Shown piece after piece: positions 45,348-54,589 of a stretch of DNA of 64,000 nucleotides (positions within the stretch are counted from its first letter, which is position 1; every line of letters starts with the position of its first letter). Made by a program: the position numbers and the translations under genes. This DNA is from Aquabacterium sp. (GTDB taxonomy: Bacteria > Pseudomonadota > Gammaproteobacteria > Burkholderiales > Burkholderiaceae_C), in NCBI RefSeq assembly GCF_016234775.1, contig NZ_JACRAH010000049.1, positions 1 to 64,000 on the forward strand, read 5' to 3'. The notes beneath the pieces were generated by a model. The model had not been told where the DNA came from, searched no databases, and saw only the letters and a list, made by a program, of their open reading frames with translations.

Positions 45348-46616
45348 ATGCCCATGATGCAAGAGACGCCCGATCACGCTGCCGCACCTTCCGCGCACAT
45401 TGATGCCGCCCTGGCCAGCAAGCTGGGAGGCAGCGGGCTCAAGAGCATGAAGCTGGGCGGGCGGGATCTCCTGCCCATCGTTCAAGGCGGCATGGGCATT
45501 GGCGTGTCGGCACATCGGCTGGCAGGTAGCGTGGCCGCGATGGGTGGCATGGGCACCATTTCCTGCGTGGACATTCGTCGCCACCATCCCGACCTGATGG
45601 AACGCACGCAGGGCTGGTCATCGCGCGTGGGGCAGGACGAAGCCACACGCGACGAGATCAACAAGGCCAACCTTGAAGCCGTCGAGCGAGAGATCAAGGC
45701 CGCACGCCAGCTGTCCGAAGGACGCGGCTTGCTCGCCATGAACGTGATGCGTGCCGTGAGCGATTACACCGGCTATGTGAAGCGCTCGCTGGAGGCCGGC
45801 ATTGACGCGGTGGTGGTGGGCGCAGGCCTGCCGCTGGACCTGCCGGATCTGGCTCAGGATCATCCCAATGCCCTGTTGATTCCGATCCTGTCGGATTCAC
45901 GTGGTGTGCAGTTGATCATCAAAAAGTGGGAGCGTAAAAAGCGTCTGCCGGATGCCATCGTGATCGAACACCCGCGCCTGGCTGGTGGTCACCTGGGTGC
46001 CGCGAAGATTGCGGATCTGAACGATCCACGCTTTGACTTCGAGCGTGTGATTCCCGAGGTGCTGGCCTTCATGCGCTCGGCCGGGATCGAGAAAGAGATC
46101 CCTTTGATTGCGGCTGGCGGCATCCGCACCCGTGACGACATCCAGCGTGTGCAGGACTTGGGCGCTGCAGGCGTGCAGTTGGGCACGCCCTTTGCCGTCA
46201 CCATGGAAGGTGATGCGCATCCCGAGTTCAAGCGCGTACTGGCCGAGGCCCGCGACGAGGACATGGTGGAGTTCACCAGCGTGGCGGGCTTGCCGGCCCG
46301 TGCGGTGGCCACGCCCTGGCTCAAGGCTTACTTGAAGATCGAATCCAAGCTGCAGGCGGTCAGCCATGCCAAGAAGCGTTGCACCAAGGCCTTTGATTGC
46401 CTGGCTCAGTGTGGCTTGCGCGATGGTTTGCCGGGCTGGGGGCAGTTCTGCATCGACAACCAGCTGGCTGCTGCCATGCGGGGCGATATCAAGAAGGGCT
46501 TGTTCTTCCGTGGCACGGGCGCCTTGCCTTTTGGCAGTCAGATCCGCAGCGTGCGTGAACTGATGGAGCGCTTGCTGACCCGCGAAGAAGCCATCGCGCT
46601 GGCTGCGGCGGCCTGA
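45348..46616 (+). CDS. Nitronate monooxygenase-like flavin oxidoreductase
   Basis: A 422-residue FMN-dependent TIM-barrel protein of the NMO/2-nitropropane dioxygenase superfamily. Visible segments are PIVQGGMGIGVSAHRLAGSVAAMGGMGTIS near the N-terminus, the AGGIRTRDDIQRVQDLGAAGVQLGTPF phosphate-binding region (about 258-284), and a Cys-containing stretch (KKRCTKAFDCLAQCGL, about 343-358) that is unusual for simple NMOs. Some relatives are enoyl-ACP reductases (FabK), so substrate is open. It sits 60 bases after the beta-CASP gene and converges with the M48 protease gene. Confidence 0.8.
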   Translation: MPMMQETPDHAAAPSAHIDAALASKLGGSGLKSMKLGGRDLLPIVQGGMGIGVSAHRLAGSVAAMGGMGTISCVDIRRHHPDLMERTQGWSSRVGQDEATRDEINKANLEAVEREIKAARQLSEGRGLLAMNVMRAVSDYTGYVKRSLEAGIDAVVVGAGLPLDLPDLAQDHPNALLIPILSDSRGVQLIIKKWERKKRLPDAIVIEHPRLAGGHLGAAKIADLNDPRFDFERVIPEVLAFMRSAGIEKEIPLIAAGGIRTRDDIQRVQDLGAAGVQLGTPFAVTMEGDAHPEFKRVLAEARDEDMVEFTSVAGLPARAVATPWLKAYLKIESKLQAVSHAKKRCTKAFDCLAQCGLRDGLPGWGQFCIDNQLAAAMRGDIKKGLFFRGTGALPFGSQIRSVRELMERLLTREEAIALAAAA

Positions 46617-46648
46617 TAAGGCTTGGGCGGGTTCTGCGCCTGATGCGT

Positions 46649-47716
46649 TCAGGGGGCGGCTGGATCACCCAGGTCAGCGGCCTTGAAGCGCGCGATGCGC
46701 TCTTCATCGGCGGGGTGACTGCTGAAGGCAATGCCCAGCTCCTCGCCTGATGGTCGGTTTGCCTTCAGCCGTTGAAAGAACACGGCCATCACCGAAGGCT
46801 TGATCTGGTTGTGGCGCATGAAGGCGATGGCGACGTCATCGGCCTCGCGCTCCAGTGCGCGTGAATAGGCCAGATGCCCCATCAAGGCGGGGGCGCCGGC
46901 CAGCCAGGTGCTGAAGTCACCAAAGGCCACGCTGCTGACCACACCCAGCAGCCCGGTCTGGATCAGCGAGCGCAGACCATGGCGCAGCCTGACGTGGCCC
47001 ATCTCATGGCCCAGGATGCCCAGCAAGACGTCCTCCCGGTCGTGCAGCAAGGCCATGAGATCGTCGGTGATCACGATGCTGCCGTCGGGCAGGGCGAAGG
47101 CGTTGGGGCCGATGCTGGCGTGCCGAAAGTGCAGTTGTATGGCGGGGTAGGGCTGGGCGGCGTCCTGTGTTGACTGGCTGTGGTCCTGTCGGGTGGCGTC
47201 GTTGAACTTTTGCCGCCAGCGCGCTTGCACCGCCTCGCCCAGGTGGCTGGGGCGCAGCCATTGCTCGTCCATGGCCTGCAAGGTCCGCTGCCCAAGTTCC
47301 TGATCCACAGACGCGGGCACCAGCGGGGTCAGGGCGCGTGCCGCCATGGGCAGGCCCCACCAGTATCCCAGCACGGCCACCAGCAGCAGCACACAGGTGG
47401 CCAGGGCCGTCCACCGCCAGCTTTGCTGCGCACGCACGACCAGCGGTTCTCCCAACTGGTGGGCCTTCAGCCAGTCGTCCCAATGGCTGTTGTCGAGCGA
47501 CTGCACAAGGCCACCATCGGCGAAATGGGCGCAGCGGGTGCCGTGCCGCGTGCGCTCTGACCACTGCACCTTGTTGAGCGCGACCTGCCTGAACAGGTCC
47601 GGCCCTGTGAGTTGCAGCATGCCCTCGTGTATGCGCATGCTGACCCGATGCGCGCGCGTGGACAGACCATCAAAGTAGTCCACGAGAAGTGGGTTGTCAG
47701 ACACGGACATGCTCAC
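46649..47716 (-). CDS. M48 family metalloprotease, membrane-bound
   Basis: 355 residues. An N-terminal cytoplasmic domain (about 1-95) of the DUF7092 kind precedes one transmembrane helix (about 103-120) and the M48 catalytic domain with zinc motif HEMGH at 237-241 and the third ligand in EREADDVA (about 288-295). It resembles HtpX/Oma1-type quality-control proteases. Its ATG overlaps the stop of the YjgN gene upstream, so the two are translationally coupled; a joint envelope role is inferred. Confidence 0.88.
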   Translation of the reverse strand: MSMSVSDNPLLVDYFDGLSTRAHRVSMRIHEGMLQLTGPDLFRQVALNKVQWSERTRHGTRCAHFADGGLVQSLDNSHWDDWLKAHQLGEPLVVRAQQSWRWTALATCVLLLVAVLGYWWGLPMAARALTPLVPASVDQELGQRTLQAMDEQWLRPSHLGEAVQARWRQKFNDATRQDHSQSTQDAAQPYPAIQLHFRHASIGPNAFALPDGSIVITDDLMALLHDREDVLLGILGHEMGHVRLRHGLRSLIQTGLLGVVSSVAFGDFSTWLAGAPALMGHLAYSRALEREADDVAIAFMRHNQIKPSVMAVFFQRLKANRPSGEELGIAFSSHPADEERIARFKAADLGDPAAP

Positions 47717-48954
47717 AGCCCGACGTCGATGCCCATCAGGTCTGCGGCGAGATCCCCCGTTGCATCGGATGTGTTGCGACTGGCTTGCGCCAGCAGTAGA
47801 TCAGGATCCTGCCTGGTGTGGATCACGATGGCCTGCAATCTGGCGCGGGCCAGTGCTACGGCCGCGAAAGGCCAGTACAGGCCCAGCGTGAGCACGATCA
47901 ACAGCCAGTTCTGCAAGGACAGGCGAGCCATGTGGCCCCAGCCCAGGTGGCTCTTGAAACGAACCAGCCGGTTGCCGGTTTGTGTCCAGATCAGGTTTTG
48001 CATGCGGGAGCTGAAGTAGGGCCCTTGTATGACCTGCGTGATCAACAGGTAGGAGACGGCCACCACGCCCACGATCACGTTGCCCCAGGACATCAGGGTG
48101 CGTGCGTCTGGACGTTGCCCAGCCAGACTGACACCCATGGTGGCGGCCAGCACGGCCACGATCACGCCGATGCCGATCAGGGCCGCCACCGTCAGCAGGC
48201 CGGTTTTCAGAAAGATGCGCAGCACATCGCCAAACTTGGCTTTGAAGCTGGTTTGCAGTTGGCCCAAGGCGTAATGCTGGTGCTGGTATCGCTTGAGGCG
48301 CCACAGCATGTAGGGCCCCAGTGAACCCAGCCCCACCACCATCACCAGCCCGAGCACGACCCCGGCGAGGGCGCGCGGCAACATCACCGCCAGGATCACG
48401 CTCAGCAAGCCCACACCGATGCCGACCACGATGGGTTTGAGGAACACCATGTAGGCATCCTTGAGCGAGCCGTTGAAATGAAAGCGCAGCCCTCGCCAAC
48501 TGGTCTGTGCCAGCCGGAATTGCAAGGAGGCGCGCATCAGGGCCGGCCAGATGCCTGCCAGGATCAGTGCGGCCACGGAGCCCGCCTCAGGAGACACCTT
48601 GCCGGCCACGGCATACAGCACCATCAGCAGGCTGACCAGCAGGTAGCCGCGCAGCATCTGTTTCGGGTTGCCATGAAAGGCCAGGGGATGGCTGATCACC
48701 ACCGTGTTGCCATAGAAGTACTGCAGCTTGCGGACTTTGGCCCAGGGGTAGTAGAGGCCCAGCGTGACCAGCATCAGCAACAGATTGACGATCCAGATGC
48801 GGAAATACTCGCTGCCCGAGCCCGTGAAACGGATGGTGTGCAGGCTCACGGGGTGCGGCACAAGTGGCAAGGGGGGCTCGCCCGCGTTGTGGGTGATCAA
48901 TGGCGAAGCAGTCATGCCTCCGGCCTGCGGGGCTGACGGACTGGTCTGATGCAT
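47713..48954 (-). CDS. YjgN family (DUF898) membrane protein
   Basis: 413 residues with about eight hydrophobic segments. The DUF898 family signature is visible as FTGSGSEYFRIWIVNLLLMLVTLGLYYPWAKVRKLQYFYGNTVV (about 49-92), and a repeated form with NWLLIVLTLGLYWPFAAVALARARL near the C-terminus. The function of this family is unknown. It is followed by the coupled M48 protease gene, and this pairing is seen in other proteobacteria as far as I recall. Confidence 0.85.
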   Translation of the reverse strand: MHQTSPSAPQAGGMTASPLITHNAGEPPLPLVPHPVSLHTIRFTGSGSEYFRIWIVNLLLMLVTLGLYYPWAKVRKLQYFYGNTVVISHPLAFHGNPKQMLRGYLLVSLLMVLYAVAGKVSPEAGSVAALILAGIWPALMRASLQFRLAQTSWRGLRFHFNGSLKDAYMVFLKPIVVGIGVGLLSVILAVMLPRALAGVVLGLVMVVGLGSLGPYMLWRLKRYQHQHYALGQLQTSFKAKFGDVLRIFLKTGLLTVAALIGIGVIVAVLAATMGVSLAGQRPDARTLMSWGNVIVGVVAVSYLLITQVIQGPYFSSRMQNLIWTQTGNRLVRFKSHLGWGHMARLSLQNWLLIVLTLGLYWPFAAVALARARLQAIVIHTRQDPDLLLAQASRNTSDATGDLAADLMGIDVGL

Positions 48955-49039
48955 GTATTTCCCTGTTTTTTATGGTCGTCGGCTCGCCCTTTGAGGGGAA
49001 TCGGGCTCGCCGTGGATCAAGCGCGCCTACAATTTTTGA

Positions 49040-51526
49040 ATGAATGAGCGCACTGACACCACTGAATTGTTCCCTGAACCGCCCCCTGTGGGCAACTCCC
49101 CCATGCTGGTGGGGCTCAATCCGGAGCAATTGGCGGCAGTGACCGCGCCCCCAGGGCCCGCCTTGATCCTGGCGGGGGCGGGCTCGGGCAAGACGCGGGT
49201 ACTGACCACCCGCATTGCCTGGTTGCTGCAGACGGGGCAGGTGTCGCCCGCAGGCATCATGGCCGTGACTTTCACCAACAAGGCCGCCAAGGAAATGCAG
49301 GCGCGTTTGTCAGCCATGCTGCCGCTCAATACCCGAGCGATGTGGATCGGCACCTTCCACGGCCTGTGCAACCGCTTTCTGCGTGCGCACGCCAAGGTGG
49401 CGGGCCTGCCGCAGGCTTTTCAGATCCTGGATACGCAGGACCAGCTCTCGGCCGTCAAGCGCATCATCAAGGCGCTGAAGTTCGACGAAGAAAAGTGCAT
49501 CCCCAAGCAGACGAGCTACTTCATCGCCAATGCGAAGGACGCCGGCTTGCGCCCCAAGGACATCCAGCCACGCGATGAGCTTGGCCGCATGCAGTTGGCC
49601 GTCTACCAGGCTTATGAAGACCAGTGCACGCGCGAGGGCGTGGTCGACTTTGCCGAGCTGATGCTGCGTACCTACGAGATCATGCGCGATCACCCCGAGG
49701 TGCGCGAGCACTACCAGCGCCGCTTCAAGCACATCCTGGTGGACGAGTTCCAGGACACGAACAACCTGCAGTACCTGTGGCTCAAGATGTTCGCGGGCAA
49801 CCCTGCCGTGACCGGCAACAGCGTGTTTGCCGTGGGCGATGACGACCAGAGCATCTATGCCTTCCGTGGTGCCCAGGTGGGCAACATGGCTGATTTCGAG
49901 CGCGAGTTTCGTGTGCCGCGCGTGATCAAGCTGGAGCAGAACTACCGCAGCTTCGGGCACATCCTGGATGCGGCCAACACGCTGATCGCCCAGAACAGCA
50001 AACGCCTGGGCAAGAACCTGCGCACCGATGCGGGCCAGGGTGAACCCATCCGCATCTACGAAGCCAGCAGTGACTTTGCCGAAGCCGCCTGGATGGTGGA
50101 TGAGGCCCGCCAGTTCAAGCGCGATGGCCAGCCCCTGCACGAGGTGGCCGTGCTGTATCGCAGCAATGCGCAGTCGCGGGTGATCGAGTCGGCCTTGTTC
50201 AATGCCGGCGTGCCCTACAAGGTGTATGGCGGATTGCGCTTCTTCGAGCGCGCGGAAGTGAAACACGCGCTGGCCTACTTGCGCCTGCTTGAGAACCCGA
50301 ACGACGACACCAGTTTCCTGCGCGTGGTGAACTTCCCCGCGCGCGGCATTGGCGCACGCAGTGTGGAGCTGCTGCAGGACGCGGCTCGCTCGTCGGCGCG
50401 CAGCCTGAGCCAGAGCGTGACGGCGGTGCCTGGCAAGACCGGCGCCAATCTGCAGGGCTTCGTGGCCTTGATCGATGCGATGCGTGAAGCCACGCGGGGC
50501 CTCACGCTGCGCCAGATCATCGAGCATGTGGTGGAAGCATCCGGCCTGGCCGATTTCTATCGCAACGAGAAGGAAGGCCAGGAGCGGCTGGAAAACCTGG
50601 GTGAACTGGTCAACGCGGCGGAGGCCTTCGTGACACAGGAAGGTTTCGGCAAGGATGCCGTCGCGCTGCCTGTGGACGAGCCCGCGGGCACCTTGTCCGA
50701 AGGTCTGCCGGCGGCGGTGGCCCGCGTCGACACGCTGCCCGATGCCGAGACCGGCGAAATCATCTCGCCCTTGCTGGCCTTTTTGACGCATGCCTCATTG
50801 GAGGCCGGCGACAACCAGGCGCAGGCGGGGCAGGACGCCGTGCAGTTGATGACCATTCACGCGGCCAAGGGCCTGGAGTTCAACAACGTGTTCCTGAGCG
50901 GCCTGGAAGAAGGCTTGTTCCCCCACGAGAACTCCTTGAACACGACGGAAGGGCTGGAAGAGGAGCGCCGCCTGATGTACGTGGCGATCACGCGAGCCCG
51001 CCAGCGCCTGCACATCAGCTTCAGCCAGACGCGCATGCTGCACGGGCAGACGCGCTACAACATCAAGAGCCGCTTCCTCGATGAGTTGCCGGAAGGCGCC
51101 TTGAAGTGGCTCACGCCGCGCAACCAGGGCTTTGGCTCGGGTTTTGCCAAGTCGTACAACGATGCCTGGTCCAGCGGCAAGGGCATGGGCTCGATGGTGG
51201 GCGCAGGCGCCCAGCCTTATCGCTCGAATCAAGGTTCAGGCGGCTACGGCGGCGGCAGCCGCGGCGGTTATGGCGGCCAGCCCTATGGCGCGAAGAAGGA
51301 AGACGATTTCAAGGATCTCACGGCACCCTTGCCCAGCAAGATGGCGCAAGCCAAGACGGAAGGGGGCTTCCGTGCAGGCCAGAGCGTCTTCCACAACAAG
51401 TTTGGCGAGGGCGTGGTGCTCACGGTGGAAGGCAGCGGCCCGGATGCGCGCGTGCAGGTGAACTTCGGCCGACACGGCACCAAGTGGTTGATGCTGAGCG
51501 TGGCCAAGCTCACGCCAATCGAGTAA
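49040..51526 (+). CDS. uvrD: UvrD/PcrA-type 3'-5' DNA helicase
   Basis: An SF1A helicase of 828 residues, longer than E. coli UvrD (720). Visible motifs are Walker A GAGSGKT (about 48-54), motif II DEFQDTNN (about 237-244), motif III GDDDQSIYAFRGA, motif IV QNYRS, motif V HAAKGLEF and motif VI YVAITRARQRL. After the core comes a Gly-rich linker (about 730-760, GGYGGGSRGGYGG) and a C-terminal Tudor-like RNA polymerase-binding domain (about 785-828) with the FRAGQSVFHNKFGEGVVL consensus. An extra acidic insertion near 535-580 accounts for part of the length. It acts in mismatch and excision repair. Confidence 0.93.
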   Translation: MNERTDTTELFPEPPPVGNSPMLVGLNPEQLAAVTAPPGPALILAGAGSGKTRVLTTRIAWLLQTGQVSPAGIMAVTFTNKAAKEMQARLSAMLPLNTRAMWIGTFHGLCNRFLRAHAKVAGLPQAFQILDTQDQLSAVKRIIKALKFDEEKCIPKQTSYFIANAKDAGLRPKDIQPRDELGRMQLAVYQAYEDQCTREGVVDFAELMLRTYEIMRDHPEVREHYQRRFKHILVDEFQDTNNLQYLWLKMFAGNPAVTGNSVFAVGDDDQSIYAFRGAQVGNMADFEREFRVPRVIKLEQNYRSFGHILDAANTLIAQNSKRLGKNLRTDAGQGEPIRIYEASSDFAEAAWMVDEARQFKRDGQPLHEVAVLYRSNAQSRVIESALFNAGVPYKVYGGLRFFERAEVKHALAYLRLLENPNDDTSFLRVVNFPARGIGARSVELLQDAARSSARSLSQSVTAVPGKTGANLQGFVALIDAMREATRGLTLRQIIEHVVEASGLADFYRNEKEGQERLENLGELVNAAEAFVTQEGFGKDAVALPVDEPAGTLSEGLPAAVARVDTLPDAETGEIISPLLAFLTHASLEAGDNQAQAGQDAVQLMTIHAAKGLEFNNVFLSGLEEGLFPHENSLNTTEGLEEERRLMYVAITRARQRLHISFSQTRMLHGQTRYNIKSRFLDELPEGALKWLTPRNQGFGSGFAKSYNDAWSSGKGMGSMVGAGAQPYRSNQGSGGYGGGSRGGYGGQPYGAKKEDDFKDLTAPLPSKMAQAKTEGGFRAGQSVFHNKFGEGVVLTVEGSGPDARVQVNFGRHGTKWLMLSVAKLTPIE

Positions 51527-51533
51527 GGGCAAT

Positions 51534-51550
51534 CGGGGTGGGGCACCCCG
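51534..51550. terminator. Stem-loop between uvrD and the response regulator gene
   Basis: CGGGGTG-GGG-CACCCCG is a perfect seven-pair stem eight bases after the uvrD stop, between convergent genes. There is no T-run on either side, so termination strength is doubtful. Confidence 0.4.
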
Positions 51551-51559
51551 GCAACCAAC

Positions 51560-52189
51560 TTACACCAGCCCGTTGCGGATGGCGTAAACCGTCAACTCGG
51601 AATTGTTGGTCAGGCCCAGTTTTTCCAGCACCCGTGCCCGGTACACGCTCACCGTCTTGGGGCTGAGCAGCAATTGCTCGGCGATGTCCGACAAACGCTT
51701 GCCCGACGCAATCATCACCAGGGTCTGCAGCTCACGGTCAGACAACTTCTGGTGCGCATCTTCCTGAGCAGGCGTGGTCAGGTTGTCGACCAGCATCTGC
51801 GCCATCTCGGGCGTGACGTATTTCTTGCCTTGCGACACGGTGCGCACGGCCGCCACGATCTGCGCCGCGTCGCTGCCCTTGTTCAGGTAGCCAGAAGCGC
51901 CGGCCTTGAGCGCCCGCATGGCGTACTGGTCTTCCGGATACATCGAGACGACCAGCACCTTGAGCGTGCTGCCTTCTTCCTTGAGCACATGCAGCACGTC
52001 CAGGCCGCTGCGTCCAGGCAGATTGATGTCCAGCACGAGCACATCGCAACTCTTGTCGCGCAGCAAGGTGCGCAGTTCACCGTAATCGGCGGCCTCGCCC
52101 ACGACATCGATGTCTGGCGCATCGGCCAGCGTGTCGCGGATGCCGCGTCGGATCAGGGCGTGGTCGTCGCAAAGAATGACTTTGATCAT
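51560..52189 (-). CDS. NarL/FixJ-type response regulator
   Basis: A 209-residue regulator with an N-terminal receiver domain (phosphoacceptor Asp54 in LVLDINLPG, acidic pair in CDDH at 8-9, conserved Lys in YLNKGS near 104) and a C-terminal LuxR-type helix-turn-helix (about 140-205, LSDRELQTLVMIASGKRLSDIAEQL). The start is set at MIKVIL; the longer open frame adds non-conserved residues. The partner kinase gene ends 20 bases upstream, so they form one operon. Confidence 0.95.
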   Translation of the reverse strand: MIKVILCDDHALIRRGIRDTLADAPDIDVVGEAADYGELRTLLRDKSCDVLVLDINLPGRSGLDVLHVLKEEGSTLKVLVVSMYPEDQYAMRALKAGASGYLNKGSDAAQIVAAVRTVSQGKKYVTPEMAQMLVDNLTTPAQEDAHQKLSDRELQTLVMIASGKRLSDIAEQLLLSPKTVSVYRARVLEKLGLTNNSELTVYAIRNGLV

Positions 52190-52209
52190 GGTCGGGCGTG
52201 GGTGATCGC

Positions 52210-53415
52210 TCAGCCCCAAACAGTGGGGTCGTCCGGGTCAGTCTCGTTGCTTGAGCCGGATTGATCCAGATCGGGCAGGAGACGGTCAATGAAACCATTC
52301 TCGGGGCCGGAGAGCGGCACGGACAGGATCAAGGTGGTGCCGTCGGGGTTGCTGCTGATGTCAACCCAGCCGCCAACCGTTTCGGCCCGCTCATGCAGGC
52401 CACGGATACCAAAGGACCGTGCCTTGGCCAGATCTTCCGCGCTCAAGCCTCTGCCATTGTCAGTCACTTCGATGGACAAGACGCCGCCTGCCTGCGTCAG
52501 ATCGACGCTGACTTTGCTGGCCTGTGCGTGTTTGGAGACATTGGTGAGCGCCTCCTGAGCAAAACGGTAGGCCACCAGGGGCACGCCAGGTGCGAGTTGA
52601 AGCTTTTCGTGGCTGGTGCGGAACGCCACTTGGAGCCCCGTGCGTTTGGCAAACCGGTCACTCATCCATTGCAGCGCCGCTACCAGGCCTTGCTCCAGGA
52701 TGGCGGGGCGCAGGTTGTGCATGATGCGCTGGCTGGCCTCATGGGCGTGGCCAACCGACTCCAGCGCCTGTTGCACGCGCTCGGCGATTTCTGGTGAACC
52801 TGCGTGACGGGCAATCCAGGCCAGATCGAATTTCACGGCGGTCAGCGCGCCACCCACATCGTCATGGATTTCACGCGCGATGGCGGCACGCTCCTGCTCG
52901 ATGCTGGTCTGCAAGTGCTGGGCAAGCTCGCGCAGTTGCTGGCGTGATCGGCTCAAGGCGTGGTCGGCACGCTGCTTGGCAATGCGGGTGCGGTTGGCCT
53001 CAATGGCCAGCAAGGCGGCAGGCGCCAGGCGGGCCAGATTGCTTTTGAGCAGGTAGTCGTTGGCGCCATTGCGCATGGCCTGCACGGCGATGTCTTCGCC
53101 AATTTCGCCCGATACCAGAATGAAGGGCACCAGCTTGCCCATCGAGCGAACCTTGTCCAGCGCGGCCAGGCCGGAGTAGCCCGGCAGGTTGTAGTCGGAC
53201 AGGATCAAATCCCACTCCTGCTCCAGTGCTTCGGCCAGGGCCGCTTCGTTCTCTACTCGGACGATGTCGGTATTGATGCCGCCACGGCGAAGGTGCACGG
53301 CAACGAGCGCATGGTCTTCGTCGTTGTCCTCCAGATGCAGGACGCGCAGTTTCACAGGTGCCATGGTCTGGTGGCCGGAAAAGGCCGGTTCCGGGGTGGG
53401 GGGCATGTCGGGCAC
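52210..53415 (-). CDS. Receiver-domain sensor histidine kinase (REC-HisKA_3-HATPase)
   Basis: 401 residues with an unusual order: an N-terminal receiver domain (about 22-140, phosphoacceptor Asp74 in ILSDYNLPG, Lys in YLLKSN) and then a NarX-type kinase with the phosphorylated histidine in AREIHDDVGGAL (His184), HisKA_3 helices, and HATPase with NEAL-like QEALTNVSKHAQ and DNGRGLS (about 335). There are no transmembrane segments, so it is cytosolic and probably takes its input by phosphotransfer to the receiver. It presumably signals to the NarL-type regulator downstream. M18 (53364) is an alternative start. Confidence 0.9.
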   Translation of the reverse strand: MPDMPPTPEPAFSGHQTMAPVKLRVLHLEDNDEDHALVAVHLRRGGINTDIVRVENEAALAEALEQEWDLILSDYNLPGYSGLAALDKVRSMGKLVPFILVSGEIGEDIAVQAMRNGANDYLLKSNLARLAPAALLAIEANRTRIAKQRADHALSRSRQQLRELAQHLQTSIEQERAAIAREIHDDVGGALTAVKFDLAWIARHAGSPEIAERVQQALESVGHAHEASQRIMHNLRPAILEQGLVAALQWMSDRFAKRTGLQVAFRTSHEKLQLAPGVPLVAYRFAQEALTNVSKHAQASKVSVDLTQAGGVLSIEVTDNGRGLSAEDLAKARSFGIRGLHERAETVGGWVDISSNPDGTTLILSVPLSGPENGFIDRLLPDLDQSGSSNETDPDDPTVWG

Positions 53416-53636
53416 AGGCTCTTCGCTCCTTTGATCTGGCGATTTGCGCCAAGTTTTCCCGTGTCATTGTGAACACATGACTGCTGGAAATGCGAAAAAT
53501 TCTAACAACTGGCAAAGCCGTGTGATCTTGTTGATATCGGTATTAAGGATCACCCGGATTCAGCCGAAAAGGTCCTTGTGCCAAGCCGTCTGGTCAAAGG
53601 CGGCCAGTTTTCGAAACCTGGTTGAGTGGAGCCAAG

Positions 53637-54089
53637 ATGAGCTACGACGACGAATCCGTCGCTTCCCCGCCTCCCGAGATGCCTCTGTTGCTTGCAGCCG
53701 AGCTGCAAGACCATTTGATGACCGCTTCCAATGATCTGGAGCGGCTGCAACGCCTTCTGGACGACGCCTGCGTGGTCCTCATGGACGGCTTTCACGGTAC
53801 GGCGGGTCAGCTGGGCGAGGTCATCGACCTGGGCCACGAGGTTACCCCCCATCTTCAAGCTGTCCGACAGACCCTGTACAAGACCGTGACGGCCTTGCAG
53901 TTCCAGGACATGGCGACCCAGTTGATCGCCCACACGAACAAACGCCTGCGAAATTGTGCCGACCAGATCGCCCGGGATGCCCTTGGCGACGACGACCCGG
54001 ATGGCGCAGCGATTGTGGACGAAGCCCCCATGAAACCGAACCCGGTCACCCAGGACGAGGTGGACGCCGGTTCGGTCGAGTTGTTCTAA
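53637..54089 (+). CDS. Small CheZ-like chemotaxis protein (candidate CheY phosphatase)
   Basis: A mostly helical, acidic protein of 150 residues with no recognised full-length family. It has the segment TALQFQDMATQLIAHTNKRL (about 84-103), whose D-x3-Q (Asp91, Gln95) resembles the CheZ catalytic QDLTGQ motif where the Gln drives CheY-P hydrolysis. The N-terminal half is a long helix with a hydrophobic heptad-like pattern. The product is much shorter than CheZ (about 210). It begins the cluster with cheY, cheA, cheW, so a CheY-P phosphatase is a fair inference but unproven. A GGAG is upstream of the ATG at 53637. Confidence 0.6.
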   Translation: MSYDDESVASPPPEMPLLLAAELQDHLMTASNDLERLQRLLDDACVVLMDGFHGTAGQLGEVIDLGHEVTPHLQAVRQTLYKTVTALQFQDMATQLIAHTNKRLRNCADQIARDALGDDDPDGAAIVDEAPMKPNPVTQDEVDAGSVELF

Positions 54090-54184
54090 AGAAGCCGTCC
54101 CACCAGCCGAAATACCGTCCGCCTATTGACTGGTTTACCCCTTTCAGCCTGCTAACAAGCCTTCACTAAGCACCGGAGAGCGAC

Positions 54185-54547
54185 ATGCACTCGATTCTTG
54201 CCGTCGACGATTCTGCATCCATGCGTCAAATGGTTTCCTTCACGCTCAAGAGCGCTGGCTACAACGTCGTCGAAGCGGTTGACGGCCAGGACGCCTTCGA
54301 AAAAGCGCAGGGTCGCAGTTTCGATCTGGTGCTGACCGATCAGAACATGCCCCGCATGGATGGCATCAGCCTGACCAAGAAGCTGCGTGAAACCGCCCAG
54401 TTCAAGACCACCCCCATCCTCATGTTGACCACCGAGTCAAGCGACCAGATGAAGCAGGCAGGTCGCGCCGCCGGTGCCACAGGTTGGCTGGTGAAGCCCT
54501 TCGATCCGAACAAGCTGATCGAAGTGATTCAAAAGGTCATCCGCTAA
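54185..54547 (+). CDS. cheY: CheY-like chemotaxis response regulator
   Basis: A single receiver domain of 120 residues: acidic pair Asp8-Asp9, phosphoacceptor Asp52 in LVLTDQNMPRMDG, switch Thr in LMLTTESS (about 82-83) and Lys104 in WLVKPF. No output domain, so it diffuses to a target such as the flagellar switch or twitching machinery. The motif and neighbours place it downstream of the CheA encoded next. GGAG lies before the ATG. The 95-base gap from the CheZ-like gene may hold its own promoter. Confidence 0.93.
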   Translation: MHSILAVDDSASMRQMVSFTLKSAGYNVVEAVDGQDAFEKAQGRSFDLVLTDQNMPRMDGISLTKKLRETAQFKTTPILMLTTESSDQMKQAGRAAGATGWLVKPFDPNKLIEVIQKVIR

Positions 54548-54589
54548 GTCACGCGGACACAGCGTCACGACGAATTCCAGGAGTCAGAG

